From contig JAVHKY010000028.1 in the NCBI GenBank assembly GCA_035079385.1, forward strand, positions 992,001-1,056,000: a DNA stretch of 64,000 bases, written 5' to 3'. The stretch is from Aspidiotus rigidus (lineage: Eukaryota; Arthropoda; Insecta; Hemiptera; Diaspididae). The notes beneath the pieces were generated by a model that searched no databases, was not told the origin of the DNA, and was given only the letters and a program-made list of their open reading frames with translations. Below, in pieces: positions 10,516 to 21,563 of the stretch (its first letter is position 1; the number at the start of each line of letters is the position of its first letter). A program made the position numbers and the translations under genes.

Positions 10516-11559
10516 TTAAGTAAAATACTTTTTAACAACATTTCGCATTATTTTGTTACCTGCGCTATAAGTGAATGATCCGCAATTATTAAAATTAAAT
10601 AACATTTCGTTTTCGCGCGTCATACAATCGGTACACACAGGTTTTAAAAAATTTAAGAATGTATTATTTATTTCGCCTATACTCGATCTTTTTTCATATT
10701 TTTTCATTCGCAATTTACTCTTTTCTGGAGCTGGCAATGGTCTTGCGTGATTTTTACCAACGACATACGAAATCTCTTCTCCATTGACAAACTTTGTAAC
10801 TATCCGACTTCTCATCCCATATGGTTTTGTGCAATCTTGTTTCCTTATTTCGCGATAAAGGCAATCACATTCTTCTGTGTAAATTTTTGTACACTCTCCG
10901 GGTGTCACGTCAATAAAAGTTGAAATTTCAGGGAAATCGAACGAATAGAAAAACGGGTAATGGTCGTCAGGATATAATAATTTTTCACCACGGTATATCG
11001 TATTCAATGCCTGATCTCGTATGTATACGAAGTCCATATGATGACCATACCAATATAGCGACACACAGTTTCCGTAGATTATAAAATCGTCTTCCTCTCT
11101 CAACTGAAGTTCTTTGTCGTACAATATGAACAGATCAATATCGGTGTACTTGTGAAATCTTCCAATCAAATACGATGCACATCCACCAGCCAGGAAAATC
11201 CGGAATGGTTTAACGCCGTATAATCGATCCTGTAGTAGTTCGTCTAAATATGATTCTGGGCTGTCGCTAACCACGTGTCTTATCATTTTGTCTAGAACGC
11301 TTCCCAATGAATTGTATCGTTTCTTGACCTCTTCTTCGAAGGTCCCTCGTACAAACTGTAAAATCTCGTTTAATCGATTCGATGGTCTAGCGTTCTCGCG
11401 ACTGTGTACGTGAAGAGGTTTAAGATATCCTCCTTTTTTCACGTATTCTTCAAAATTGGAAATTATTGGTAATTCCATATCAACTTTCAAAATCACAATA
11501 GTCCTTACTTTTCGTGTTATACTCTTCTTATGAATTTTTTTTATACATTCTAAACTCAT
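10516..11559 (-). CDS. Nucleotidyltransferase-fold protein (complete copy)
   Basis: An intronless 347-residue protein starting at an ATG at 11559. Residues 122-147 carry the nucleotidyltransferase signature: an LAGGCAS loop (124-129) and the Asp140-Ile-Asp142 pair, followed by a candidate third acid, Asp176 in GHHMDFV. This is the metal-binding triad of the polymerase-beta-like superfamily, whose members move a nucleotide onto RNA, protein, a small molecule or another nucleotide. The substrate cannot be read from sequence. The C-terminal third is basic and has a CxxC (CTDC). No signal peptide is seen. It could be a transposon- or virus-derived gene or a host orphan. The lack of introns and the divergent partner 108 bp away favour an acquired gene. 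A cGAS-like sensor is possible but the spacing looks wrong to me. Confidence 0.7.
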   Translation of the reverse strand: MSLECIKKIHKKSITRKVRTIVILKVDMELPIISNFEEYVKKGGYLKPLHVHSRENARPSNRLNEILQFVRGTFEEEVKKRYNSLGSVLDKMIRHVVSDSPESYLDELLQDRLYGVKPFRIFLAGGCASYLIGRFHKYTDIDLFILYDKELQLREEDDFIIYGNCVSLYWYGHHMDFVYIRDQALNTIYRGEKLLYPDDHYPFFYSFDFPEISTFIDVTPGECTKIYTEECDCLYREIRKQDCTKPYGMRSRIVTKFVNGEEISYVVGKNHARPLPAPEKSKLRMKKYEKRSSIGEINNTFLNFLKPVCTDCMTRENEMLFNFNNCGSFTYSAGNKIMRNVVKKYFT

Positions 11560-11667
11560 ATTATTTATTGCTTAGCAAGTCCACATGTTAAGTATCCACA
11601 AATAATTTTTGATCAACAAAGATTGAGCAATCATTTAATATAAAATTCGAACATGTAATCTACCACT
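11560..11667. promoter_or_regulatory. Shared divergent intergenic region
   Basis: Only 108 bp separate the two ATGs. The stretch is AT-rich, with TTTAATATAAAA near 11635-11645 facing the plus-strand gene. It is the only space in which both promoters could lie. The assignment is by position; no transcription data exist here. Confidence 0.4.
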
Positions 11668-12682
11668 ATGAAGCGTTCAGCGACAGATACTTGTGACGAA
11701 TCGACGTCTGCGAAACAACCTATTTTGGAGCCTTCGTCTTCGCCAAATTTGGTGCCATACGATCTTTTATCCAGAAAACCTGCAGATCTTTGTTTTACCG
11801 AAAACAAATTAACGAAATTCCGGAACTACCTGGCCAAGACGCTCTCCATTGATTTTTCGACGCAGTTCAATACTAACAAATTTCCTCTACAGAAGCGCTA
11901 TGAAAATGAACATTTCCCTTCATTACGTATACGAAAAGCCAGAAATTCTTTTCGTAGCTATGAATTGTCGAGCTGTGTTCATTAACGGCGAGTACGGGAA
12001 GCATAACGACAGATTGTTAGATATTAAAGAACTGAAACCGATGCATAAAGTTGTTATTCTGTCTCCCTGCCTAGAAAGATGGTGGCATCGAACCAGCGCG
12101 AATGTTATGCAAAAACAATTGACGGATTTATACGATGCAATGAGAAGCCTTGCAGAGACGAATGGTTCACCGATAGCCAATTTTATACAGAAGCATAACA
12201 TGTCGTTTCAAAATCTTTGCCAAGAATCTACTGAAAAGGTATTTTCGAGATTGCTGCCTGATGGTCGTTCTGGGACCTTCGCAATTAGGATACCAAATTC
12301 TCCGCAATCCAAAAGTTTGATTACTATTCCTTTGCATTCAATCCAGTATGATGGAGGTATAAAAAAAGAATGTTGGAATGAACTACTCCCGGCTAAGACA
12401 GTAACTGCGATTACATTACTGAAGATTATCGGTTGCAAGATTATGAAAAGTACAGTCATTCCAGATATTGAGATCGTTCGTTTTTTCTATCGAGCATTAT
12501 ATCAGAAGAAGAAATTATTCCGGATACTCCAATCGAATTTAATTTTAATGATTAAGAAAATGCGGATTTTTGCGTTTCACTATTTTAGGTCTAATGTAGA
12601 TATTAGTATATTCTTGCATTCATTTAGAAACGACGAAATTCGAGTCAAGTATTTTACACAACGTATAAAGATTTATGCATGA
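11668..12682 (+). CDS. Unknown protein, apparently frameshifted once
   Basis: I do not recognise this family. An ATG at 11668 opens 105 residues, Ser/Thr/Pro-rich for the first 35, ending at 11985. A second frame is open from about 11849 to 12682 and carries the rest, including a hydrophobic-charged segment (KVVILSPCLERWW) and a basic, aromatic C-terminus. The two frames overlap by about 135 bp. The simplest reading is one protein of roughly 335 residues with a single-base indel near 11900-11985, through gene decay or sequencing error. No intron boundary is obvious. It is divergent from the nucleotidyltransferase gene and is followed directly by tandem repeats. It has no counterpart beside copy 1 of that gene. 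Confidence 0.45.
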
Positions 12683-13280
12683 AGGTTTGCTGTGGTACTA
12701 CATAATTTCGAATCCATAATATCGAAAGGTTTCTATTTTCTTTTTTAGAGTTTGTTGCAGGGCTTACGACAATTTTCTGGAACAACTACTGATGATGCTC
12801 GCGTTTGTTTTATTTGTTAGAACACAGCGTTCGGAATGCATTTTCTCGTGGAATAGTTTCTGCTTTTGTTTTGGATGACGTTGTCGTTATACGAAAGGTC
12901 TTCATTGGTAAACGTCGCTGTTGTAATTTCTGCCTGAGAAGGTCTGCCGTTGTACTACACAATTAATTTCGCTTTTATAATATCGATAGTTTTCTATTTT
13001 CATTTGGTAGAGTCTGTTTCAGGGCTTATGACAATTTTCTGGAATAACTGTTGCTGATGCTCGGGTTTCTTTTGTTTGGTAGAAAACAGCGTTCGGAATG
13101 AAGCTTCTGCGAATTATTTATGTTGCTTTATCCCCTTCTTCGAACATCGCTTATGCCCCTGTAGAATTTAGTGAACAGCGTGTAAAGATCGCTGTTGTCG
13201 TTTCTGCGTGATAGATTTGTCTTAAATACAAGAATTTTGAGTATAACGAAAGAGAAAACAAGAACTTTTGAGATGGATGA
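12683..13280. repeat. Two ~275-bp tandem units after unknown gene
   Basis: Unit 1 (about 12683-12950) and unit 2 (about 12955-13190) share ACAATTTTCTGGAA, GCTCGGGTTTCTTTTGTTTG-type and ACAGCGTTCGGAATG segments, with moderate divergence. They resemble the tandem units at 8041-9045 and lead into another hairpin module, so the gene pair is flanked on both sides by the same repeat type in direct orientation. Confidence 0.6.
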
Positions 13281-13284
13281 GACA

Positions 13285-13408
13285 CTTTGGATCGTTGTAA
13301 GCGACATATTTATTTGCGTACCCTATTACAGGGTAAGCAAATATCGGCATTATATCGCCTACTTCGATCGGAGGTTTTTTGGTGCCAAGTCGCTGGAAAT
13401 CTTAAGCC
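13285..13408. repeat. Two-hairpin module, copy 3 (B truncated)
   Basis: Hairpin A is present, TTTGCGTACCCT and AGGGTAAGCAAA, with one mismatched pair. The enclosing stem has changed on both sides (GATCGTTGTAAGCGACAT against ATCGCCTACTTCGATC). Hairpin B is cut off after its 5' outer arm, GGTGCCAAGTCGCTGG, at about 13408. Confidence 0.6.
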
Positions 13409-13756
13409 CGGTATACAATGTCAAATAGTGTAGCTCAGACTAGTATGAAGCAAACCCAGTATAAAAAATGTCAAATAAATTTTTTCGAAATTAGGGTAGG
13501 GCTTGGAGCTCGTTCGCCCTTTCTTCGTTTAGTATAAGTTTATTAAAAAAAAACTGCCCGAGAAGTCTGAATGATCTGTGTTGTCTAGTCTTACTTTTGA
13601 TGTATACCTCACGTGATCGACATAGGTACTTGTGTCGAAACATTAAAGTGTTTTCAACGCATAAATACAATTTATAATCATTTATAAATATATATGCGTA
13701 TGTTATATAAGATTGACTTATAGATATAACATCGGTACCTAAAAATGAAGCTTTAA

Positions 13757-14986
13757 TTAATTTTTTAAATTATTTTCGACAGTTGTAAGGAGAGGTCGAT
13801 GATGTGAAAAGTAGGATATATATCGGATTGTTTCTACGTGCGGAAGGTTTCTTGTAAATACTCCATCAATACATGTTTGGTTTTTCGTAGTGGGATGTAA
13901 AATATTATTATTTATGGTTAAATTCCACTTTTCTTCAAAAAATGTAAGTATATCTTTTCCTATATTAGAGTTGAAATTAATATTAAAATCACCGACCAGA
14001 ATCATTGGTATAGTATTCACGAAATTTTTAGTAATCATTGTCATTTTTGATGTAAAAAAATCGTAAAATTGTTCTTTTGTTGTGCCGGAGGATATATAGA
14101 CTGATATTATTAAAATTTTAGTCTTTAATAGTGTCAATGTTATTGCAGAAAGATCTCCTATTTCGCTCGTTGTATTCTGTAATATATCATTTTTGTGATG
14201 CATCGACGTACATTCTTCCGGTTTTAAACTTGCCACGCTGTTTTTCTGTATGTAGATTGCTGTTCCGCCAGCTCGTTTGAAGTATCGTTTGTCTTGAGAA
14301 ACTTTTTCGTAACCTGGTATATCTACGTGTTCGTCATTATTAATCCATGTCTCTGAAAATGCTAGGATGGTACACATTGGAATCACATGATCATTTAGAA
14401 TATCCTGTTCATGAAGTTTGAATGATTGAATATTGAATGTACATATCGACACACCTTTATCTACTATAGCTTCCTGTACAAATTTTTCGGCTTTTTCACC
14501 AATGGTAGTAATTTGTCGAGATTCTAACTTTTTAAATTCAGCTTGTAGTTGTAGATTTGGACGAGGATAATGATGATAGAAAGTGAAATCATTACTTTTA
14601 TTAGTCAGATATAACCCTTCTATGGACTTGACTCGGCTTAAAGCCACGTAAACTAATGTTTGATCGTGATGTTTTGAAGAATCATAGATAATGCGATCGA
14701 ATGTTTTTCCTTGACTTTTATGTATCGTCATTGCACATGATAGTGTTACTGGGAATTGCTCTCTTTTGCAACTTATTATTTTCGAATTCAGTGTGCAAGA
14801 AGCTCTTCTTAATTTTATTGGCACCCAATCTGATTGTAAATCTGGGACACTTTCGATGTGAGCAGCATACTTCCTGCGCAATTCTTTTCCAATTGTTTTA
14901 TCTTGAAAGGAAAGCCAAAGACGTATAATTTTGTTTGTTGTCTCGCCTTTTTCATTTGTAATTGTTTTCCATTCTATGAATTTCAA
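13757..14986 (-). pseudogene. Helentron helicase C-terminus and EEP endonuclease
   Basis: This 409-residue frame continues the helicase from the next ORF after a frame break near 14995. IHKSQGKT (residues 89-96) and VALSR (114-118) are the late superfamily-1 helicase motifs of PIF1/Helitron helicases. From about residue 180 an endonuclease/exonuclease/phosphatase fold follows, with CTFNIQS, SETWINN and VGDFNINF, the Asn/Glu/Asp metal-site motifs of AP-endonuclease-like enzymes. A closely related copy of this domain lies at 62249-62980. Confidence 0.8.
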
Positions 14987-15006
14987 AATTCCTATTTCGC
15001 CATTGA

Positions 15007-16107
15007 CTATAACTTGTCTCGAATGTCAATATTTGTTCTTATCATGTAAGGTATGCCGAGTTTAAGGCGTAATAGGTATGGTAATTTACCTGTTTGCTCT
15101 ATTTTTAATTTGTGAACCTGCGTTCGAGTGCTTCTTAATTGCGCTGTATTTGCGTACCCTTTATATTCATCTTCTGCCGTACAATTTATTACGTCGTCTC
15201 CTGTTAGACATTTGTTGTTGTAGGCTTCTACTTCTTCTGTGGTATGGAACAAGCGAATAGTAGTCGGTTGATTTTCTTCTAAGTATCTTTCTTCAACAAA
15301 TCTGCTTTCAATGTACGTCTTTTCGCTTGGATTTAGACCGTTTCCATCACCAATCTTTGTTAAAATTGTAGAAAATGTAAGGTCTGTTTGACGAACAATT
15401 TCCGTTAATGGATAATATGAAAAGTGATTCCATGTGGATTCAAGGATAAAGCTTTGATTAGGTAACCGTTGGTAGATGGGTGTCTGACGTACCGCTGGTA
15501 ATTGTCTTAGATCTCCACAAAGAATTGCGTGTAATCCACCAAAGATTTCTCGCGAGTAAAAAATTTGTTGAAGCCGTTGGTTGATATCTTCTAAAATTTT
15601 GACTCCAATCATGCTGATTTCATCAATTAGAACCATTTGAACCTTTTGGAATGCAATTCTAAAATTGTTCATGGCTTCCATGTTGAGTTTTTGATTTTGG
15701 TGATTTTGATAATTTAGGCGAAATGCTGAATGCGTAGTGGTGCCACTGAACGCTGTCGCTGCGCTTGCTGTTGCGGCAGTTGCAATATAACTGTTGAAAA
15801 GACTATCATGAAACTGGCTGAATCGATTATACGTATCCATCAACATTTGCAGTACATATGTTTTTCCACAACCGGCAGGACCAGTGAGAAATATTTGCAG
15901 AGGATTGTGCGTACCGTCGAATAAACGATCAATGGCTTCCAAGATAATATTTTTTTGTCCCTTATTCATTGTCCTCATTTTGTTGGAATATTCTTTACTT
16001 GACATCACATTTTCTCGTTTTCGTATGACACAAGACATCTTTTCCATAATTTTCATCAGCAGATCATTGTCTATTGGATTGCTGCATATTCTGCACAAAA
16101 TCTTCAT
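15007..16107 (-). pseudogene. Helentron PIF1-type helicase N-terminal core
   Basis: A 366-residue frame with the Walker A motif GPAGCGKT (76-83) and Walker B/DEAD-like VLIDEIS (159-165), typical of the helicase half of RepHel proteins that unwinds DNA during rolling-circle transposition. It overlaps the end of the Rep frame by 44 bp in another frame, which marks a frameshift near 16070-16105. It ends at a stop near 15007 where the next frame takes over. Confidence 0.85.
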
Positions 16108-18802
16108 CTAGTTCACGACTTTCTTCATAATTTCTTGAATTTGAATTGCCTTGTTCAATGGAATCGTCTTCCTCGCGCATTAATCGTTGATATTCTTCAA
16201 AAACTTTTTCCATATCCAGCTTAGATTCAAACTTTTTACGAGATTCTAGGATAAATTCCAAGTTTTCGAAGTATATTTGCCGGTATTTACTTTCTAGTAA
16301 AAATTCGTTGGCTTCATTTCTAAGTGGTATATGTAGCAACACCATTTCTCTTTTGTGTTCATCATTTTCTGAATTGATATCATAGTTTCGGTAACGTATG
16401 ATCATTGGATTTTTTCTGTGATTGTATTCTTTCGATACTGAACTAAAAGAATAGTATGCAACAAATTCAGCTAGTGATAGATTTTCCATGTGTGGTGGTC
16501 GTTTCACGTACTTATCGAAAACATTTTCCTTCCAAATGTTGTGAGAATCTCCATGTATTCCTTCTGTTTCCAATTGTTCTTTAGATTTTCGTACGCGTTC
16601 TCTTTCTTGAGGCCAAACAGTAGCAATAGATTTTATCTGTCGGCTACTTTCTGACATATGCAAGTTTGAGAGGTACCACGATGCTTCTTGAGAACTTATT
16701 TCGACCGTATCTAAAGTTTTTTTTCCGATTAAAGATATTATTTGGCTATAATCTTTTTCGGGATACTCTTCTCTTAGCTTATTTAGTTCTTTGTGTAAAT
16801 CGCTTATTCCTCGATTTGATTTATTCACGTAATCGAGTACGTAGGTAGCGCAAGAATATTCGTCTAGGATGAACTGAATATCCATGTTAGAGTTCAAAGT
16901 GTTGGCTATCCACTCGTTGAATGCATTGATCCACTTATCTCGTATTAAACTTTTCAAGAACACCGTCGGTCTTGTTATGCCGGCACGAAGAACATTCAGA
17001 TAACCGTTTTTATCTATACCATTTGCTAATAGAAATTCGTCAATATTCTCAAAATTTACATTTTCTAAGGAACGATGCATTTCTCGAAATTTTCTTTTAC
17101 TATCCTGTAGACGCGTATCTGTTTTTGGCATAGGTATCAATATTCTGGTCTCATCCATTGGCCAAAAAGGTGCTCCAAAACGACATCTGGAGTTTGTTTC
17201 ATCTCTTTGTTTCTTATAACATGTAAATGTATGATGGTGATATTGGTTTCTGGGATTTATTAGTAAATCAGAATCTGTACTAATAAGAGAATCAATAAGT
17301 TTCACGGTGTTAGGCATAGTTTCCGATATTTCTTCTTTTGGATCATTTTTCAACCATCCTTTGCCATGTACATGCATACTTCCTCGTTGTTGGGCTTCAA
17401 ATCGTTTAAAATAATCGGTGATGTAATAATTATTAAATGGGCTGAACCGGGTTGATCCTAATATATTCATTATAGTATCTACTAATTTTTTGAAGTACAG
17501 GCAACAGGTAACAGGATCGTTATTGACTAGCGAAGTACGTTCCATGGAATTCATTTCTTGGAGCAAGTTTTCATCTTTTCCTTCCCACTCCTTATTGTTT
17601 TTTAACCTATATAACGTACGCAATAGATATGGCCATGAATATTCAGATGCACTTAATGTAAAGAAGATGGTAGGTTTACCTATTTGACGCATCATAGCAA
17701 AAACATCGCGTTTCCTTGATAACCAATATTGAACCGAGTTAGGAATAGATTTTAGAAAAGAGAATTGCCTTTCTAGAGAATTCTCTAAAAATGTCTGGTT
17801 TTCTATATCTTTTCGAGTTAGTTTTTCTGCGTTTGCTGTTATTTTAAATGTTGCATATATGCTATCTCTTACCCGAAATCGCATTACTCGCATAGCCATG
17901 AATAAAATGTGTTCCGGTGTTGCTCCTCTACGATCACGTCGACGTATTTCACTGGTAGCAATCATGTACGGTGTTACATTGTCTATTTGGAAGTTTCTTG
18001 GTTCGCCAAGATATATTCCTGGAAACGACAATTCTTCAGCATGCTCATCGTACAGCAAGCTTAGAGGATTTCTGCCCATACTAGGTGCCCAATGAATTTC
18101 GTTTTCTTCTGTAAAGAGCATTGTTTGTTGTTGTGCGAGGAGTATCTCGTGTGCGCGGTAATTCGTTTCTAGAATTTCTGGAATTATAGCATCGTCCTGA
18201 ACAGATTGAATGTTCTCTGCCTGTAGGGTATTACTGAAAAAATTTTCGTCTATTTTTATATTGTACATCTTGTATAGCGGCTTTTCAAGGAGATATTCAA
18301 GCCAACGTTTGACATTGCCTTTCGTTACAAAGCCTTTCAAATAAGTCGACTTGTGAATCATGTGGCGCTTGATATTCACGTTGATCACGTAATCGTCATC
18401 CAACGCACGAGGTAATTTCATAACTTCAATAGGTAGATCGATAGGAATATTTATAATTTGACCAATTATTCCTTTTGAACCTGTGCGAAGACGTCTTATT
18501 TGCATAAATGGAAATCGAACTGAGATTAAACGTTCCGTCAAAAGGTCGAGCGGTGGCAGATCTTTCGGGTATGATGGATAACAGAAACCATTCGTTCGTG
18601 AATATCTTGGAATCAAGCATTTTTGTAATGACGATTTACATGTCGCACATACTTTGAACGTGCTTATGACTTCATTAGGAAATGTTTCGTTTAACGTCTC
18701 CCTCATTTCTTTAGTGATGTGTATTGAATCAATAGACTTCAAATCGTTCTGATACCATAGTCGATCGCAAATTGAACATTCAAATCCAAAAGGATTGTTC
18801 AA
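16064..18802 (-). pseudogene. Helentron Rep (HUH nuclease) region
   Basis: A frame of about 910 codons. It begins in a Cys-rich segment (CSICDRLW, CATCKSSLQ), probably a zinc-binding N-terminus. A DUF6570-like region at about 80-190 and a Helitron-like N domain at about 300-480 follow. The HUH metal motif reads RGSMHVHGKGW (His477, His479), and a candidate nucleophile lies in YVLDYVNKS (Tyr654 or Tyr658). No ATG opens the frame at its upstream end; coding continues upstream in this frame to about 18850, where a frame break joins the basic ORF. Rep would nick and join single strands during transposition. Confidence 0.85.
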
Positions 18803-18849
18803 AAATCGTTTAATAAATTCCTTATTCGCAGATGTTCTTTTTAATGCGC

Positions 18850-19386
18850 TTACAACCTCGGTGCTTCTCCTGTTAAATTTCCATGATATTCTCGAAGATC
18901 AATGGCTCGCAAAATACAGTCATTTGGTTGAGATTCTTGAACTGAATCAATCGCCAATGGTTGTTGATTGATTTTTTTTTGTAATCGATAGCGTCGATTA
19001 TATTCTAATCTCTTTTGACGTTGAATATCATTAATCACTCGTTCTTGTTTATTTACTTTTCTCCTCTTAATTTGCTGTCTATTGTCTTTTCTTCGACGTG
19101 TTGTAGTAACGAGTTTTTTCTTTCTGAGTCCCTTCTTTTTCTGTCGAGAAGAACATACTCTTTTGTTTCTGTTCATTTGGCGTGATCGACAAATGTGCCG
19201 ATTTCTGTTTTTTCGACGTGCAGAAGACATACTTTTCTTTTTTTTTACACTTGTTGCAGTGTCTATCGTTCCACCACACCGTTTTTTCGCACGATTAGAA
19301 TTTCTTGTACCTGCAAATTCCAAGTTTTCTACATTTTCAAGTGAAATAATTTTAAAAGATCTATTTCCTGGTGGATTCATGGCCAA
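18850..19386 (-). CDS. Helentron basic N-terminal ORF
   Basis: 178 residues from an ATG at 19386, extremely rich in Arg, Lys and Gln, with SRQMNRNKR-like blocks. It is probably disordered and nucleic-acid binding. Its last codons run into the Rep region in a different frame at about 18850, so it is likely the true start of the RepHel protein with a frameshift at the join. A separate small ORF is the alternative. 56 bp of it were copied to 2934-2989. Confidence 0.6.
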   Translation of the reverse strand: MAMNPPGNRSFKIISLENVENLEFAGTRNSNRAKKRCGGTIDTATSVKKKKSMSSARRKNRNRHICRSRQMNRNKRVCSSRQKKKGLRKKKLVTTTRRRKDNRQQIKRRKVNKQERVINDIQRQKRLEYNRRYRLQKKINQQPLAIDSVQESQPNDCILRAIDLREYHGNLTGEAPRL

Positions 19387-19440
19387 TTTTAGGAGAACAA
19401 TAAATTTTTATTCGTTGAGTAAAATGCTTATCTTGAATTT

Positions 19441-19945
19441 CTAATAAGGTGACGTTTAAAAAAATTTGAAAATGAGTAGAGTTAATGTTTATTATTCAAA
19501 TTCCTTGGAAATTTAAAAATGAGGAACATTCACACATCTGAAACTTTGTTAGAATCAAAAATAATATACCATTGTTATAATTGAGCAAAAGGAATTACCT
19601 CAATGTTATTCTTTCTAAATATCATAAACAAATATCGCCAATATATGAATATTGTTACATTCTCCTTGAATGATAGCATACTTCTCCTTCAACAGGATGA
19701 ATTTTTTGTCAACACAGATACAACCTATTCAGGCACACCTTTTGTCCATTAAAAAAAGCATATGAGTGTACAAGATATGAGACCAAATCCGTTGTATCTC
19801 TTTGGATTATCCTGTATCACTGGTAGTAATCGTCAAGATACGGCCGATTATACTTGAGAGCGTCGCACATTTGTACTTATCTTTAAAGAAGACACATGGA
19901 GTAATCATGAAGATATGGCCGACTATACTTGAGAGCGTCGCACCG

Positions 19946-19977
<32 letters not shown>

Positions 19978-20036
19978 CATTATTAGTTTCCGACAACATA
20001 ACGGGTGTCCAGTTTAAAATCGTATTTCTCCCAAGT
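19441..20036. other. Noncoding with a small duplication and TTA microsatellite
   Basis: A segment of about 40 bp with GGCCGATTATACTTGAGAGC is present twice (about 19828-19870 and 19899-19943). A TTA microsatellite lies at about 19948-19985. No gene is seen. It may include the 5' end of the Helentron. Confidence 0.5.
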
Positions 20037-20166
20037 CCGACTCTTGAGCTATATATGATAGAAGGGGTTCTCCAAAGTTAGGCTTCCTTGAATTTACAAT
20101 ACCAAATCTCATTCAAATCATAGAACAGGTTCCCTGCGTTCCTTGTTTAACTTCGTTAAGGAAGCC
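20037..20166. repeat. Satellite unit plus short foldback repeat, copy 2
   Basis: A partial 45-bp satellite unit (CTCTTGAGCTATATATGATA) is followed by the 86-bp foldback with GGCTTCCTT/AAGGAAGCC ends at 20081-20166, in the same order as at 3100-3243. Confidence 0.65.
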
Positions 20167-20171
20167 GTCAT

Positions 20172-20501
20172 TTTTAATTATTTATTTATTTACTTAATTA
20201 TTTAATTATTTATTTACTTAATTATTTAATTATTTATTTATTTATTTATTTATCTATTAATTAATTAAATAATTAATTTATTTATTTATTAATTATTTGA
20301 TTATTTAATTATTTAATTATTTATTTCTTTAATTATTTAATTATTTATTTATTTAATTATTTATTTATTTAATTATTTATTTATTTATTTATTTATTTAT
20401 CTATTAATTAATTAAATCATTAATTAATTAATTTATTAATTATTTGATTATTTAATTATTTATTTATTTATTTATTTAATTATTTATTTATTTAATTATT
20501 T

Positions 20502-20535
<34 letters not shown>

Positions 20536-20767
20536 TTATTTATTTATATAATTATTTAATTATAAATTAAATAATTATTTACTTATTTAATTATTTATTT
20601 ATTTATTTATTTATTAATTATTGATTATTATTATTACGCAGGGTGTACTCACGAATTTCTGAATCACCCACTAGGTAGAGATTTCTCTTGACGGGGGGGG
20701 GGGGGGGGGTGTACTCGCGAGTTTCAAAATCGGGGTCTGGCGAGAGAAAAGACATGGAACATGTCAA
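20172..20767. repeat. TTTA-rich minisatellite with poly(G), second array
   Basis: TTTA/TTAA runs lead to one GTGTACTC unit, CTGAATCACCCACTAGGTA, a poly(G) tract at about 20692-20709, TGTACTCGCGAGTTTC and the palindrome GACATGGAACATGTC at 20752-20766. The next repeat begins one or two bases later, so the palindrome marks an element edge. Confidence 0.8.
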
Positions 20768-21563
20768 AAGTGAACCATTTCTCCTGCATTCGGTGTCCCG
20801 GAAAAATGAATTAACTTTGAATTATCATAAAGGGGGATAATTTTAATAAGCTCGTCTCATTCGCGTGTCCCAAGATTTGACGCGCCTTTATAAGAACGTA
20901 TTACTTGATCTTCCCCGAGACAGATGTGAAAAACGTTGATCGTCCACCCGCTGGTATTATCAAATGCACGGAGGAAGTTGACAAAAAATAGAATCGCGAG
21001 TACCGATACGAGGGTGAAAGATGAGAACGTACAATTTTTCCTCGCTTTTCTTTTTACTTTCCATATTTTGTTTTTCCAGCGTCAAAAGAGCGCGGCATTG
21101 AAGAAAGAATAATGACAATATGGTCGGTTCGGCACAGGAAGAGAAATATTGACTCGTGAATTGTTATTGAAGGTGGAATTGTGACAGTGTACTCTCGTGA
21201 CGTCTGTTGAATTTTAAAGTAAATTGTCCTGAAACCGAACTCTCTCGCATAATGCGTCTGAAACTCCCGCTTAAAATGTGCATATGCCCGTTCACGATAC
21301 TTGACATTTTAATGAGTTCTGCTTTGGGTAAGATATTTCATTTTTCTTTTATTGCGGGGAAGTGATGACGACTCGTTCTATATTGCAGGTGTCAAGCTAT
21401 AAAGCTCTTCATTACCGTAAGAAAGAAATGACTGAGATTTTAAATATTTTTAATGAGTTTTCTTGTGAGATGTAAAACGGAAATATTTTTGCCTCTTGAA
21501 TTTGTATGATCAACGAGATACAAATAGTTTCTCGCACGTTAGTGTCCTGAAAAAAAAAAAAAA
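20768..21563 (+). repeat. Poly(A)-ended dispersed repeat, copy 2
   Basis: Matches 6832-7641. The 5' end is abrupt and abuts the palindrome of the preceding minisatellite. It ends in an A-run at about 21549-21563. Confidence 0.65.

Larger units (their letters stand above)
8542..11502. repeat. Segmental repeat, copy 2 (with complete gene)
   Basis: Colinear partner of 1-2936, offset 8541 at its left end. This copy keeps the 18 bases missing near 885 and the 6 missing near 1788. It continues past the breakpoint of copy 1 into the intact gene start, so it is the better model of the ancestral locus. Confidence 0.9.
13480..19440 (-). mobile_element. Helentron (Helitron2-type rolling-circle transposon), decayed
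   Basis: Four minus-strand ORFs in order give a basic N-terminal region, Rep (HUH) plus PIF1-type helicase, and a C-terminal endonuclease/exonuclease/phosphatase-type domain. This is the Rep-Hel-EN arrangement of Helentrons. The 3' end near 13482 is supported by the second copy at 62209-63236, where homology stops at the same AAATTTTTTCGAAATT. Just inside it is a small stem, AGGGC and GCCCT. The 5' end is unclear and may lie anywhere from 19386 to about 19700. At least three frame breaks make this copy nonautonomous as read. Confidence 0.8.

Noticed and set aside
16666..16848. Plus-strand ORFs opposite the Helentron and gag-pol genes
   Set aside because: They are shadows of well-supported minus-strand coding regions with catalytic motifs.
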